64,000 bases of DNA, taken from NCBI GenBank assembly GCA_000403475.2, contig KE159795.1:1997687-2061686 (forward strand), written 5' to 3'. Both the position numbers and the translations under genes were made by a program. Positions 1 to 8,619 of the stretch are shown piece by piece; the first letter of the stretch is position 1; every line of letters begins with the position of its first letter. The notes beneath the pieces were generated by a model, which worked only from the letters and a program-made list of their open reading frames with translations, made no database searches and was not told where the DNA came from. The stretch is from Lachnospiraceae bacterium MD308 (GTDB lineage Bacteria; Bacillota; Clostridia; Lachnospirales; Lachnospiraceae).

Positions 1-1
1 C

Positions 2-460
2 AACCTCAATATGGCAGGTATGGCAATCGTGGCAGCCGGCCTTGTCCTGTCAGGTTTCAACACCAACTATAATTTTATCTGCGCCACCTCCGTAATCAAG
101 GGAATCGGCCTTGGATGCGCCGGAGCCACCATGTTCGGATGCCTCCAGGACGCCATTACATACGGCGAGTGGAACGCCGGATTCAGCGTGGCAGGCATGG
201 GAAACGCAGCCTCCTCCTTCTGCTTTAAGATAGGCTCCGGACTTGGAACGGCAGCGCTCGGATGGGTGCTTGCAGTAGGGGCTTTCGACGCTGCAAAAGA
301 GGTGCAGGGAGCAGCCGCGCTGACTGCCATCACTACATCCTTTGCCTGGATTCCTGCCGTCACTTCCGCACTCTGCGTCGTATGCATGATTTTCTTCGAC
401 CTCGACAAACATTATGACAAAGTTGTAAAAGACCTTGCAGAAGGAAAATACAGGAAATAA
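2..460 (+). CDS. GPH-family (MFS_2) sugar symporter, 3' end only
   Basis: The reading frame is open to the left window edge, so only about the last 152 codons are visible. The protein is hydrophobic with several membrane segments and carries a D-x3-YGEW-x-AG motif (encoded near 150-180), which is typical of the cytoplasmic loop of glycoside-pentoside-hexuronide:cation symporters related to MelB and XynP. It ends with a short charged cytoplasmic tail. Only 11 bp separate it from the GH43 xylosidase, so the pair is probably one operon that imports xylosides or xylo-oligosaccharides and cleaves them inside the cell. The substrate is inferred from the neighbour, not from the transporter itself. 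Confidence 0.85.
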   Translation, partial: NLNMAGMAIVAAGLVLSGFNTNYNFICATSVIKGIGLGCAGATMFGCLQDAITYGEWNAGFSVAGMGNAASSFCFKIGSGLGTAALGWVLAVGAFDAAKEVQGAAALTAITTSFAWIPAVTSALCVVCMIFFDLDKHYDKVVKDLAEGKYRK

Positions 461-471
461 AGGAGCAGCAA

Positions 472-2118
472 ATGATTAAGAACCCCCTATTTAAAGGCTT
501 TAACCCCGACCCATGCATCTGCCGGAAGGGTGATGATTATTATGCAGCAGTATCTTCTTTTGAATGGATGCCGGGAATCCCGGTATACCATTCAAAGGAT
601 TTAAAAAACTGGGAGCTATACACCCACGTACTGACCGACGATACTGAGACAGACCTAAAAAAACTTCCCTCCGCCAAAGGAATCTGGGCACCATGCCTGA
701 CCTACTGCGAGGATGAGGATTTATTTTACGTCATATACGGCGTGATGAATTCCATGAACGCAAGATATTTTGATGTGGACAATTACCTGATCACGGCAAA
801 AGACATCAAAGGCCCATGGAGCGAACCTGTGTACATTCATTCATCCGGGTTCGACGCGTCCATCCTCCATGACGATGACGGTAGAAAATATATCGTCTCC
901 CTGGAGTGGGAAACGAGGGAGGGCTATGAAAAGCCAGGCTCTATCTGCATGGTAGAGTATTCCCCGAAGGATAAGGAAATCGTCGGCTACCCAAGGCATA
1001 TCTGGAGCGGCGGCACAGACCGGGGATGCATTGAGGCGCCCCATCTGACCAAACACGGCGGCTTTTATTATATTATGTGCGCGGAAGGCGGCACAGGCTA
1101 CAACCACTGCGTGACTATGGGAAAGTCAGCCAACGTCTGGGGGCCGTACGAGAAAGATCCCTCAAACCCCATCGTCACCTCCGCGCCGGGAGAATCCTTT
1201 GAGCGCCACGACCCGGATCACCTGAAACCCAAATACTTTAACCCTGAGGCTCCCCTCCAAAAATGCGGCCATGGAAGTTATGTGGAAACCCAGCTCGGAG
1301 AAGTCTACCTGCTGCACCTTTGCGCCAGGCCCTTTGTGCCGGAACTGCGGTGCACCCTTGGGAGAGAGACCGCCATACAGAAAATGGAATGGACAAAAGA
1401 CGGCTGGCTCCGTATGTACGGCGGCGGCAATCTGGCAAAAGAGTATGTAGAGGAAAGCAGGCTCCCCGAATATAAATGCCCCGGGATTCCCGACTTCGAC
1501 GACTTCGATTCCGGGAAACTCGGTTCCCAGTATTATGCCCCCAGAATCATGCCCCACCGTTTCGCCGACGTAAAGGCAAGGCCTGGATATGTAAGAATAC
1601 GCGGCCAGGAATCCCGGACGTCATTAAACAAAGTAAGCATCCTAGCGCGAAAGCTCACAAGCGTATACGCCACAGTCACAACAAAGATGGAATTCCTGCC
1701 GGAAATCCACCAGCACAGCGCAGGGCTGATTATGTATTACGACAACATGAACTATATCAATCTCAGAAAATACCGGAGCGAAACACTGGGACAGAGCGCC
1801 CTGTCCATCATCCATCTGGAAAACGGACGGAAACACGAACTTTTAAATACGAGAATCCCGGTGGACGATGTACCCGTCTATCTCCGCTTAAATATAGAAG
1901 GGCGGCGTTCCTGGTTCGAATGGAGCTATGACGGGAAAAAGTATCAGAGGATCGGCGAGAATTTTGACACAACAAAATTTTCAGATGAATATTGCATGTA
2001 TGGAGAATTTACCGGAACCTTTGTAGGGCTTACCTGTGCAGACAGAGTAAAGCACAAGCACTATGCGGACTTTGATTTTTTTGAATATAAAGCCGACGAT
2101 GAGAAGAGGGTAAATTAA
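472..2118 (+). CDS. xynB: Glycoside hydrolase family 43 beta-xylosidase
   Basis: A 548-residue protein with a GH43 five-bladed propeller followed by a C-terminal beta-sandwich (about residues 340-540) typical of GH43 beta-xylosidases. The expected catalytic residues are visible: general base D13 in FNPDPC, the pKa-modulating D128 in SGFDAS and the general acid E188 in GCIEAP. There is no signal peptide, so it should act in the cytosol on imported xylo-oligosaccharides, releasing xylose. A purine-rich Shine-Dalgarno (AGGAG, 461-465) precedes the ATG. It follows the symporter by 11 bp and is followed by a strong palindrome. Alpha-arabinofuranosidase activity is common in the family and cannot be excluded; the gene symbol is by family analogy. 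Confidence 0.9.
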   Translation: MIKNPLFKGFNPDPCICRKGDDYYAAVSSFEWMPGIPVYHSKDLKNWELYTHVLTDDTETDLKKLPSAKGIWAPCLTYCEDEDLFYVIYGVMNSMNARYFDVDNYLITAKDIKGPWSEPVYIHSSGFDASILHDDDGRKYIVSLEWETREGYEKPGSICMVEYSPKDKEIVGYPRHIWSGGTDRGCIEAPHLTKHGGFYYIMCAEGGTGYNHCVTMGKSANVWGPYEKDPSNPIVTSAPGESFERHDPDHLKPKYFNPEAPLQKCGHGSYVETQLGEVYLLHLCARPFVPELRCTLGRETAIQKMEWTKDGWLRMYGGGNLAKEYVEESRLPEYKCPGIPDFDDFDSGKLGSQYYAPRIMPHRFADVKARPGYVRIRGQESRTSLNKVSILARKLTSVYATVTTKMEFLPEIHQHSAGLIMYYDNMNYINLRKYRSETLGQSALSIIHLENGRKHELLNTRIPVDDVPVYLRLNIEGRRSWFEWSYDGKKYQRIGENFDTTKFSDEYCMYGEFTGTFVGLTCADRVKHKHYADFDFFEYKADDEKRVN

Positions 2119-2160
2119 CGTTACAAATGTGTTACACTGCCGCCATCTGACAGATATACT

Positions 2161-2190
2161 CCGGAAACACTGAAATTTCAGTGTTTCCGG
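2161..2190 (+). terminator. Hairpin after the xylosidase gene
   Basis: A perfect 15-bp self-complementary palindrome starts CCGGAAACAC and ends GTGTTTCCGG, 42 bp after the GH43 stop. The downstream T-tract is weak (GGTATTTAAG), so termination is likely but not textbook. It lies between converging genes. Confidence 0.6.
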
Positions 2191-2257
2191 GGTATTTAAG
2201 ACATCCCGCAGTGATGTGTTCCGCAAGAGTCAGGAAATCTTCAATTTTGAATCCTCA

Positions 2258-3127
2258 TCACCCGCCAATCATCTCCATCGCTGCAATCATCCGCAGTTTT
2301 TCCGGTTCAATCATATCTCTTCCGTAAGCATCAATAAAACGATTCGTGTACTCGATTGTTCCAAGATTATAATTCAGCGTCCAAATCCCCCATAAAACAT
2401 CAATATGCCGGTCTCCAATCCCGCCGCAGTCCAAATCAATATAGCCAGAGAATTTCCTGTTATTCAGAATGATATTGGGCAGGCAATAATCACCATGAAT
2501 GAGCACTTCCTTTTTTAACAGCGGTATTCCCTCTTCTGCTGCTCGTTTTGCATCTGAAAAAGAGTTAAATTCCCAAATCCCTTTGAACAAATCCGATTCA
2601 TAACTGCTCTTATCCAGTCCATGTTTTACCGACTCCACATATGTCCCGATTCTATCCTGCACCGGGCAGGCTTTCCCATCTATTTCATGCAATTTTCGGA
2701 GCAGCAAAGCTATGAGATCGCAAAGTTTCTTCGGCTCTGCCAAATAAGCCGGATAAGTACAATCTTCTCCTTGAATTCTCCTGCTCAACATATAATCTTT
2801 TCCGTGTGACGTACCATAATACAGCACTTCTTCAGACAATTTCAGAGAATGCATATATGCGGTCATCAATGCTTCTGTCTTTAACGTCCCCTTAGCAGCT
2901 TCTTTTAAAAAATAACCTTCATCCTTGTTGATAAAAATAACTTTTGCCTGCGGCGAACAACTGCTATCGTAAATTACAGAATCCTTCATGTATTCTGCCA
3001 CCGTCTCAGGGTATGTTTCTATATTTAACTTGATTGGTGTACGTTTCATATTTTCCATATTTCTGCTTGAATTACTTATTGTTTCCGCTATTTTCTTTTC
3101 CGAAAACTTTTCAAGACCAGCCTCCAT
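2258..3127 (-). CDS. APH(3')-like aminoglycoside phosphotransferase family protein
   Basis: A protein-kinase-like phosphotransferase of up to 289 residues. Residues 211-218 (HGDYCLPN) give the Brenner motif with catalytic D213 and N218, and D231 in IDLDCGG is the metal-binding Asp; both fit APH(3')-type enzymes, as do the SPQAKV start of the N lobe and the KLHEID helix. It could phosphorylate an aminoglycoside or another small hydroxylated substrate; sequence alone does not show real resistance. The start is uncertain: ATGs exist at 3127, 3058 and 3049. A TATAAT-like element lies only about 14 bp before the first, so the shorter starts, giving the family length of about 265, are plausible. 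It converges on the xylosidase operon. Confidence 0.8.
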   Translation of the reverse strand: MEAGLEKFSEKKIAETISNSSRNMENMKRTPIKLNIETYPETVAEYMKDSVIYDSSCSPQAKVIFINKDEGYFLKEAAKGTLKTEALMTAYMHSLKLSEEVLYYGTSHGKDYMLSRRIQGEDCTYPAYLAEPKKLCDLIALLLRKLHEIDGKACPVQDRIGTYVESVKHGLDKSSYESDLFKGIWEFNSFSDAKRAAEEGIPLLKKEVLIHGDYCLPNIILNNRKFSGYIDLDCGGIGDRHIDVLWGIWTLNYNLGTIEYTNRFIDAYGRDMIEPEKLRMIAAMEMIGG

Positions 3128-3182
3128 TTTATCAATATATTATACCCTCAGTGAGCAAAGGAACACAAGTAGGAAACCACTT

Positions 3183-3422
3183 ACAGGATATAATGTGAAA
3201 CGAGTGATGCAGGATTCCCCGTTTCTCTATGAAAAAATTATGATACAGCAGTTAGCCATGCACAGAGAAGAAAAACGCCGTGAAAAAAACTTTCCCAACA
3301 GATCGGAACAGGAGCATTTTGTCTGGGAAATGCTCTACGACAATTATGTCATTATGTGCGAGGCAGAATTGCGATGGATTCAGCAGTTTCGCGAGGGACT
3401 GGAACATTTTAAAAACATATAA
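3183..3422 (+). pseudogene. Possible PadR-type regulator C-terminal remnant
   Basis: This open frame of about 80 codons has no convincing start or ribosome site. Its product is helical and charged, and ends in an E-x-E-L-R-W-I-Q-Q-F-x-E pattern resembling the C-terminal dimerisation helices of PadR-family regulators. No winged-helix N-terminal half can be found upstream, where the start region of the phosphotransferase lies on the other strand. I read it as a leftover fragment; the family assignment is tentative. Confidence 0.35.
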
Positions 3423-3437
3423 AATGTCAGATTGCAC

Positions 3438-3494
3438 TTGACAAAATCTGGAAATATAATTAGAATAAATAAAAAATATTTAGAATAATTCCAA
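3438..3494 (+). promoter_or_regulatory. Promoter with tandem PerR/Fur-like boxes
   Basis: TTGACA (3438-3443), a 17-bp spacer and TAGAAT (3461-3466) form a sigma-A-type promoter. Two related sequences, starting TTAGAATAA at 3460 and TTAGAATAATTCCAA at 3480, match the PerR consensus TTATAATNATTATAA at about 11-12 of 14 defined positions. One overlaps the -10 and the other lies just past the expected transcription start, as expected for autorepression of the downstream perR-like gene. Confidence 0.65.
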
Positions 3495-3520
3495 TTATTG
3501 GATATACGGGTGGTGTGAAT

Positions 3521-3907
3521 ATGACAAAGTATGAAAAAGAAATATATCACATTATTACCGCATCTATGGAGCATTTGACCGTTGAACAGATATTCGCGGA
3601 ACTCAAAGAAAAATATCCGGGCGTAGTTATCGCGACGGTATATAATAATGTGAATAAACTGTGGGATGCCGGCCTGATCCGCAAGATATCTGTTGAAAAT
3701 ATGCCGGACAGATATGACCGCGCAGTACGGCATGACCATCTGGTGTGCCAGCGCTGCGGGCGGCTGGCGGATATTTCATTTGACGATTTGACGGCTCCCC
3801 TGAGCGAGATGGTAGGAAGAGATTTTTTGTACTATGATCTGAAAGTATATTATCTATGCCCTTCGTGCAGGGAAAAAGAAGGCGGGAGTCCATTTGCCCA
3901 GGGATAA
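3521..3907 (+). CDS. perR: Fur-family repressor, probably PerR
   Basis: A 128-residue Fur-superfamily repressor with an N-terminal winged helix (VEQIFAELKEKYPGVVIATV region) and a C-terminal dimerisation and metal domain. Two structural zinc sites, CQRCG and CPSC, are present, along with a histidine-rich RHDHLVC segment for regulatory metal. PerR is favoured over Fur or Zur because the next genes are peroxide/oxygen-defence proteins and the promoter contains PerR-like boxes. ATG 3521 has a GGGTGG Shine-Dalgarno at suitable spacing; a GTG at 3515 is also in frame. It probably senses peroxide and represses itself and the two downstream genes. Confidence 0.85.
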   Translation: MTKYEKEIYHIITASMEHLTVEQIFAELKEKYPGVVIATVYNNVNKLWDAGLIRKISVENMPDRYDRAVRHDHLVCQRCGRLADISFDDLTAPLSEMVGRDFLYYDLKVYYLCPSCREKEGGSPFAQG

Positions 3908-3973
3908 GGATTGGAACATAATAAAAATGCAGGCTGTGTGCAGGGACACAGGAACGAATCAGGAGGTGCCGCT

Positions 3974-4591
3974 ATGGATAAAAAAGCAATGTATAAGATG
4001 AGTTATGGTTTATTTGTGCTTACATCAGCACATGAAGGGAAAGATAACGGGTGCATTATCAATACTGCAGTTCAGGTCACCAGTGAGCCGAACAGGATCA
4101 GTATTGCGGTGAATAAGTCTAATTTCACTCAGGAGATGATCCAGAAGAGTAAAAAGTTTAACATCTCCGTCCTCAGCGAGACTGCCAGTTTCGATACGTT
4201 CCGCCGTTTTGGATTCCAGTCTGGCAGGGATGCGGATAAATTTGCGGATTTTTCGGACTGCAGGCGCGGCGCCAACGGGATTTTCTATGTTACGGCAGGA
4301 ACAAATGCTTACATCAGCGCATCTGTAGAGCAGACGGTTGACCTGGGGAGCCATATGTTATTTATAGCTGCGGTGGATGATATGGAGGTTCTCTCTGATG
4401 CGGCATCCGCAACGTATGCATATTACCAGTCAGAGATAAAGCCAAAGCCTCAGAAAACCGGAAACGCGGGAAAAATTGCATGGCGCTGCTCCGTATGCGG
4501 ATATACCTATGAGGGTGAAACGTTGCCGGATGATTTTATCTGCCCGCTGTGCAAGCACCCTGCATCTGACTTTGAGAAAGTCACTATTTAG
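3974..4591 (+). CDS. Flavin reductase-rubredoxin fusion (high-molecular-weight rubredoxin type)
   Basis: A 205-residue protein. Residues 1 to about 155 form an FMN-binding split-barrel flavin reductase domain; the last 40 or so form a rubredoxin with CSVCGYTYEG and CPLCKHP iron-ligand motifs. In anaerobes such fusions pass electrons from NAD(P)H to flavodiiron proteins or rubrerythrin, reducing oxygen or peroxide. ATG 3974 is chosen because AGGAGG lies 7 bp before it. It sits between perR and rubrerythrin with no terminator seen between them, so the three are probably one oxidative-stress operon. Confidence 0.9.
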   Translation: MDKKAMYKMSYGLFVLTSAHEGKDNGCIINTAVQVTSEPNRISIAVNKSNFTQEMIQKSKKFNISVLSETASFDTFRRFGFQSGRDADKFADFSDCRRGANGIFYVTAGTNAYISASVEQTVDLGSHMLFIAAVDDMEVLSDAASATYAYYQSEIKPKPQKTGNAGKIAWRCSVCGYTYEGETLPDDFICPLCKHPASDFEKVTI

Positions 4592-4667
4592 GAGTATTTT
4601 TTAGGAGCATTCTTTGCATCCCCAGGATGTAATGATATAAATTAATGAAAATCAGGAGGATAACACT

Positions 4668-5207
4668 ATGAGCAACAAGTATGCTGGAACGCAGACAGAA
4701 AAGAACCTGGAGGCAGCATTTGCAGGCGAATCCCAGGCAAGGAACAAATATACATATTTTGCCTCCGCGGCAAAAAAAGAAGGATTTGAGCAGATTGCGG
4801 CGCTTTTCCTCAAAACAGCGGACAATGAGAAGGAACATGCCAAGATGTGGTTCAAGGAGCTGGCGGGCATTGGAAATACATCTCAGAACCTTGCGGCGGC
4901 GGCTGAGGGAGAGAACTTTGAATGGACAGATATGTATGAGGGATTTGCAAAAACCGCCGAGGAGGAGGGATTCCCTGAGCTGGCAGAAAAATTCCGCCTG
5001 GTGGCTGCAATCGAAAAACATCATGAGGAGCGTTACCGCGCGCTGCTTAAGAATGTAGAGCAGGCGGAGGTATTTAAAAAGAGCGAAGTCAAGGTATGGG
5101 AGTGCCGCAACTGCGGACACATTGTAGTAGGAACAAACGCACCGGAAATCTGCCCGACATGCGCCCATCCGCAGGCATACTTTGAGGTACACGCAGAAAA
5201 CTATTAA
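4668..5207 (+). CDS. rbr: Rubrerythrin
   Basis: A 179-residue cytosolic peroxidase. The N-terminal four-helix ferritin-like domain contains the diiron ligand motifs E-x-x-A near the start ([10 protein letters not shown]), DNEKEHA, and IEKHHEERY. The C-terminal rubredoxin domain has CRNCGH and CPTCAHP. Rubrerythrin reduces hydrogen peroxide using electrons from rubredoxin-type donors, here most likely the fusion protein encoded just upstream. A strong AGGAGGA precedes the ATG. A textbook terminator follows. Confidence 0.95.
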   Translation: MSNKYAGTQTEKNLEAAFAGESQARNKYTYFASAAKKEGFEQIAALFLKTADNEKEHAKMWFKELAGIGNTSQNLAAAAEGENFEWTDMYEGFAKTAEEEGFPELAEKFRLVAAIEKHHEERYRALLKNVEQAEVFKKSEVKVWECRNCGHIVVGTNAPEICPTCAHPQAYFEVHAENY

Positions 5208-5244
5208 GAGCTTTAAAACAGATGGTTTTATTTTTACAGACTAT

Positions 5245-5271
5245 GGAACGCCTGATACGGCGTTCCTTTTT
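5245..5271 (+). terminator. Rho-independent terminator after rubrerythrin
   Basis: The inverted repeat GGAACGCC / GGCGTTCC with a 6-nt loop is followed directly by TTTTT. It closes the perR operon. Confidence 0.9.
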
Positions 5272-5306
5272 CGTGCTGATAAGCATTTAGGAAAACCGCT
5301 ATATGA

Positions 5307-6287
5307 TACCTTGACGGACAGAGACCGCCAGAGCCGGGAATCAGGGCAGCTTTTGAAACAGAGTGCGAGTTGCCTTTTCGGGTGGCAGGAGTGACAAAGT
5401 TTGAAGACCAGGCGAGATTCCATCCTCTTAAATTCTTGGCAGCAATTGCGGAGGAAACAGAAGTATACGAACAGACGAAAGTTCTGAAGGTCGAGGGCAC
5501 AAAGGTAAAGACGGCAAGGGGAACTGTAACGGCAGGGCATATTGTATTTGCCGCACATTTTCCATTTGTCAATGTGCCGGGATATTATTTTGCCAGAATG
5601 TATCAGGAGAGGAGCTATGTAACGGCGCTGGAAGGGGCGAAGAGACCAGAGGGCATGTACCTTGGAATCGACCCGGACGGGCTGTCTTTTCGCACCTGCG
5701 GTAATTTACTGCTGCTTGGCGGCGGCAGCCACCGGACGGGGCTGAATCAGGGGAATACGCCGGGCGGGGGATGCAGGTACGGGGCGCTCCGCGCCAGGGC
5801 GCAGGAAATCTATCCGGGATGCCGTGAGGTGCTTAAATGGTCGGCGCAGGACTGCATGACACTGGACGGGCTGCCCTATATCGGAAGGTTTTCCGCCCGA
5901 AAACCCAATTGGTACGTGGCGACAGGCTTTGGAAAATGGGGCATGACTACGTCGATGGTGAGCGCCCGCGTCCTGACGGCAATGATTGGCGGGCAGGAGT
6001 GCCCGGAAGCGGATATTTTTTCGCCCCAGAGACATTTTACGGCACAGGCCGCGAAGAAACTGGCGATACATGGCGCGCATACGGTGAAAGGGCTGACGAA
6101 ACACATTCTGCCTTGCGGCAATAAGAATATTACGGAAAACTGCCCTCATATGGGATGCCGGCTTGAGTGGAATCCGGATGAGGAAAGCTATGACTGCCCT
6201 TGCCACGGTTCCCGGTTTGACCGTGAGGGGCATCTGATCGACGGCCCGGCGCAGAATGATTGCAAGAGGCGAAAAATGCAGGAGTAA
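5307..6287 (+). pseudogene. N-terminally truncated FAD-dependent oxidoreductase with Rieske domain
   Basis: The frame encodes the C-terminal two-thirds of a DAO-type FAD oxidoreductase fused to a Rieske [2Fe-2S] domain. The family core is clear (FHPLKF, RSYV, LLLLGGGSHRTG, ATGFGKWGMT), and the Rieske ligands are CPHMGC and CPCHGSRF near the C terminus. The N-terminal Rossmann GxGxxG region, about 180 residues, is missing. The frame opens after a stop at 5304 with no ATG or good ribosome site before the conserved ELPFRVAG segment (TTG at 5370 only). The 5' end was probably lost by deletion, just after the rubrerythrin terminator. The remaining frame is intact, so the loss may be recent. Confidence 0.8.
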
Positions 6288-6334
6288 GACTGAGAAACCA
6301 AAGAAAAAATTGATTGCCCCATCCATAATATCGG

Positions 6335-6362
6335 TGGACATTGGTTTCAGATAGTATATAAT
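6335..6362 (+). promoter_or_regulatory. Promoter of the DUF1847 gene
   Basis: TGGACA (6335-6340), a 16-bp spacer and TATAAT (6357-6362). The expected transcription start near 6369 favours translation from ATG 6400 rather than the ATG at 6361. Confidence 0.6.
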
Positions 6363-6399
6363 GAAAGTAGTCATACAGGAATGGAGGGGGAAATTGAAA

Positions 6400-7050
6400 A
6401 TGAGTGGAAATGAGAAACAAACACAGGATAAAAAACTGTCATGCGCCTACTGCGCCGTCACAAACTGCAATGCCATGGACAAATCTTATCCGTCATTTTG
6501 CCTGACGGTGAACATGGACGAATCATTCAAGGAAGAGACGATGCGAACCTATGATGAAGGAAATAATCTAAAAGTCATGCAGACAGCCGCTCAGGTAGAG
6601 CATGAAGGCTATATGAAGTGGTGCAGGGTGCAGGAGATTATTGAGTTTGCAAAGAGGATGGGTTTCAAAAAGCTGGGAATCGCAACTTGCGTAGGCCTTA
6701 TACGCGAGACGAGGATTCTGACAGATATCCTTACGGCTCACGGCTTTGAAGTGTATGGCGCGGCATGCAAAGTGGGCGCGGTTCCTAAGGCCGAAGTAGG
6801 GATTGGCGATGAATGCTGCGATGTGGGAGTGAATATGTGCAATCCGGTGATGCAGGCGAAGATACTGAACAAAGAAAAGACGGACCTGAATATAGTCATG
6901 GGCCTTTGCGTCGGGCATGACAGCCTGTTTTATAAATACTCGGAGGCATTGGTGACAACCCTGGTGGCAAAAGACCGGGTGATGGGGCATAACCCGGCGG
7001 CAGCGCTCTATACGAGCGAGTCCTATTATAGTAAGCTGAAAGAATGCTGA
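6400..7050 (+). CDS. DUF1847 putative metal-binding protein
   Basis: A 216-residue protein rich in conserved cysteines: CAYCAVTNC near the N terminus, a C-x-T stretch, then ATCVGL, CKVGAVPK, ECCDVGVNMCNP and GLCVGHD. This matches the DUF1847 family, thought to bind metal; no reaction is established. ATG 6400 is preceded by GGAGGGGG with 9-bp spacing. It is a single-gene unit with its own promoter and terminator. The nearby redox genes suggest, but do not prove, a redox or metal role. Confidence 0.8.
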   Translation: MSGNEKQTQDKKLSCAYCAVTNCNAMDKSYPSFCLTVNMDESFKEETMRTYDEGNNLKVMQTAAQVEHEGYMKWCRVQEIIEFAKRMGFKKLGIATCVGLIRETRILTDILTAHGFEVYGAACKVGAVPKAEVGIGDECCDVGVNMCNPVMQAKILNKEKTDLNIVMGLCVGHDSLFYKYSEALVTTLVAKDRVMGHNPAAALYTSESYYSKLKEC

Positions 7051-7102
7051 GAGATGATGATATCAGTGATGCAATGGTATGTACTTATACGTTCTTTGTA
7101 TT

Positions 7103-7133
7103 GGGAGCAGCCGAAAGGTTACTCCCTGTTTTT
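7103..7133 (+). terminator. Terminator after the DUF1847 gene
   Basis: A GGGAG...CTCCC stem (10 bp with one mismatch and one wobble pair) and GAAA loop, followed by TGTTTTT. It lies between converging genes. Confidence 0.8.
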
Positions 7134-7202
7134 ATGTAATTTATTTAATCTTATTCCTATATAGCTCTCTACACATAATGGTAAATCCGCAGGATATTCC
7201 GC

Positions 7203-8102
7203 TTACAGATGATAGACACTTTTTCTATACTGCTGCAATTCTTCTTCACTGACATTTTCAATGATTTTATCAAGAAATGACAACAGCTTTTTCCTGTCTT
7301 TCGGCAATTGTCCATGAAACTGATACGCATTGGAAGCCCCCATTGCCGCAAAGATTGTAGGTATCTGCAAATTTTCAATGAGTGTCCGTATCTCTTTGTA
7401 TTTTTCCAGTTCTCCTTCTTCCCGCCAGTTCCCACGCTGTATTTCTTCATAAAGCTCAGAATCAGGATAAATCGTAAGCATATTTGCACCGATGAGCGTA
7501 GGATGTATCTGGTTACATATATCAGCCGTCAATCTTGCACCGATCTCCCCGCGGCCTGCCCCGGAAATACTTACCAGATAAAAGAAATTGTAATGTATAT
7601 CCGCTGCATCTAATCTTTGACACTGCTCTATGATATCTGCAGAGGTATATCCCTTGTTCATAAACTGTAGTGCCTCATCATCGCCCGTTTCTATCCCTAT
7701 CGTCAGGCCATCATATCCTAACGCCCGCAGTTTGGCAAGCTCCCCATCTGACTTAGAAGTAATATCTGTAATCCTCGCAAATGAGCCAATAGACCTTACG
7801 GACGGAAGATATTTTTGAATTAACTCTGCAATTGCAACTAATTTGTCATAGGACAAAACAAATGGATTGGCTCCCGTCAGAAACACCCGGTCTATACGCC
7901 TGCCTCTTAAGCCTTTAACTGCTCTTTTTACCTCCTGCAGATCACATTCAATATCCTCCATAGGGGACATTTTGAATTTAAACGGCAAATCATTATACAA
8001 CGTACAAAACTTACATCTGTGATGCGTACATCCCGCTGTCACCTCAATCAGAAGAGATTCCGCTTCATAGGGCGGCCGCCAAATTGTTCCTGTATAGTGC
8101 AT
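7203..8102 (-). CDS. Radical SAM protein
   Basis: A 299-residue radical S-adenosylmethionine enzyme. The cluster motif near residues 24-32 is CTHHRCKFC, i.e. C-x4-C-x2-C, the spacing of a known B12-independent Elp3-like subgroup. It is followed by LTGANPF, GLTIGIETGDD and ANMLTIYPDSELY, which form the rest of the TIM barrel. The substrate is unknown. ATG 8102 is chosen because GAAGGAGA lies 7 bp upstream; a longer in-frame start at 8123 lacks this. It is divergent from an HxlR regulator with a 178-bp shared upstream region, so that regulator may control it. Confidence 0.85.
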   Translation of the reverse strand: MHYTGTIWRPPYEAESLLIEVTAGCTHHRCKFCTLYNDLPFKFKMSPMEDIECDLQEVKRAVKGLRGRRIDRVFLTGANPFVLSYDKLVAIAELIQKYLPSVRSIGSFARITDITSKSDGELAKLRALGYDGLTIGIETGDDEALQFMNKGYTSADIIEQCQRLDAADIHYNFFYLVSISGAGRGEIGARLTADICNQIHPTLIGANMLTIYPDSELYEEIQRGNWREEGELEKYKEIRTLIENLQIPTIFAAMGASNAYQFHGQLPKDRKKLLSFLDKIIENVSEEELQQYRKSVYHL

Positions 8103-8123
8103 AAACACATCTCCTTCCCTCAT

Positions 8124-8280
8124 TGCTGGTATTTTTTTGCCATAACGGTATACTCATACTAATTATACTTTTGTACAATGTTTTTACAAGTACTGTACTT
8201 TTTTGTAGTACCTGTGTTATGGATGATACATTGATTTACAAGAAAACGTGTGTTATACTGCACCAAAGAGGAGTGATTAG
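8124..8280. promoter_or_regulatory. Shared control region of radical SAM and hxlR genes
   Basis: The hxlR promoter is TTGATT (8231-8236), 17 bp, TATACT (8254-8259), with AGAGGAG before its ATG. Upstream, around 8165-8215, the motif GTAC recurs four times (TTGTACAA, AAGTACTGTACTT, GTAGTACC), giving overlapping dyads that look like an operator for the HxlR-type protein. Confidence 0.55.
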
Positions 8281-8619
8281 ATGAAAAAAAGTACATTGGC
8301 TGTTGAGCGCTGCAAAACAGTTTCTACTATACAAAAAATTTTAGGCGGTAAATGGAAAATCGAAATCATTTATTACATTGCTTTTCGGGATGTACACCGC
8401 TTCGGGGAACTTCGCAGACATATTGGCGATATTACAGAATCAAGTCTTACAAAGCAGCTTCGGGAACTGGAAGCAGACGGATTTATTAGCCGCTATGATT
8501 ACAAAGAAGTCCCTCCCCATGTGGAATATAACCTTACTGACTTGGGGAAAAGCTTTATTCCCGTCTTTGAACATATGAAACAGTGGGGAGATGAAAATCT
8601 TAATGTACCTTTTTTATAA
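8281..8619 (+). CDS. HxlR-family winged-helix regulator
   Basis: A 112-residue protein with the HxlR signature: GGKWKIEIIYYI helix, FGELRRHIGDITESSLTKQLRELE recognition region, and the wing ending in Y-x-L-T-x-L-G. Members often sense electrophiles or redox signals; one cysteine is present at residue 11 in ERC. It probably regulates itself and the divergent radical SAM gene. Its last 6 bp overlap the end of the convergent pepT gene. Confidence 0.9.
   Translation: MKKSTLAVERCKTVSTIQKILGGKWKIEIIYYIAFRDVHRFGELRRHIGDITESSLTKQLRELEADGFISRYDYKEVPPHVEYNLTDLGKSFIPVFEHMKQWGDENLNVPFL

Noticed and set aside
2161..2190. Perfect palindrome as a recombination or operator site
   Set aside because: Its place right after an operon end, between converging genes, is better explained as a terminator.
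2258..3127. Confident claim of aminoglycoside resistance
   Set aside because: The catalytic motifs fit APH(3')-like enzymes, but substrate-specific loops cannot be judged without alignment; many relatives act on other substrates.
7995..8040. Unusual C-x4-C-x2-C spacing in the radical SAM motif as a mutation
   Set aside because: This spacing is normal for a known subgroup that also has the TAGC-start and CTLY-end context seen here.
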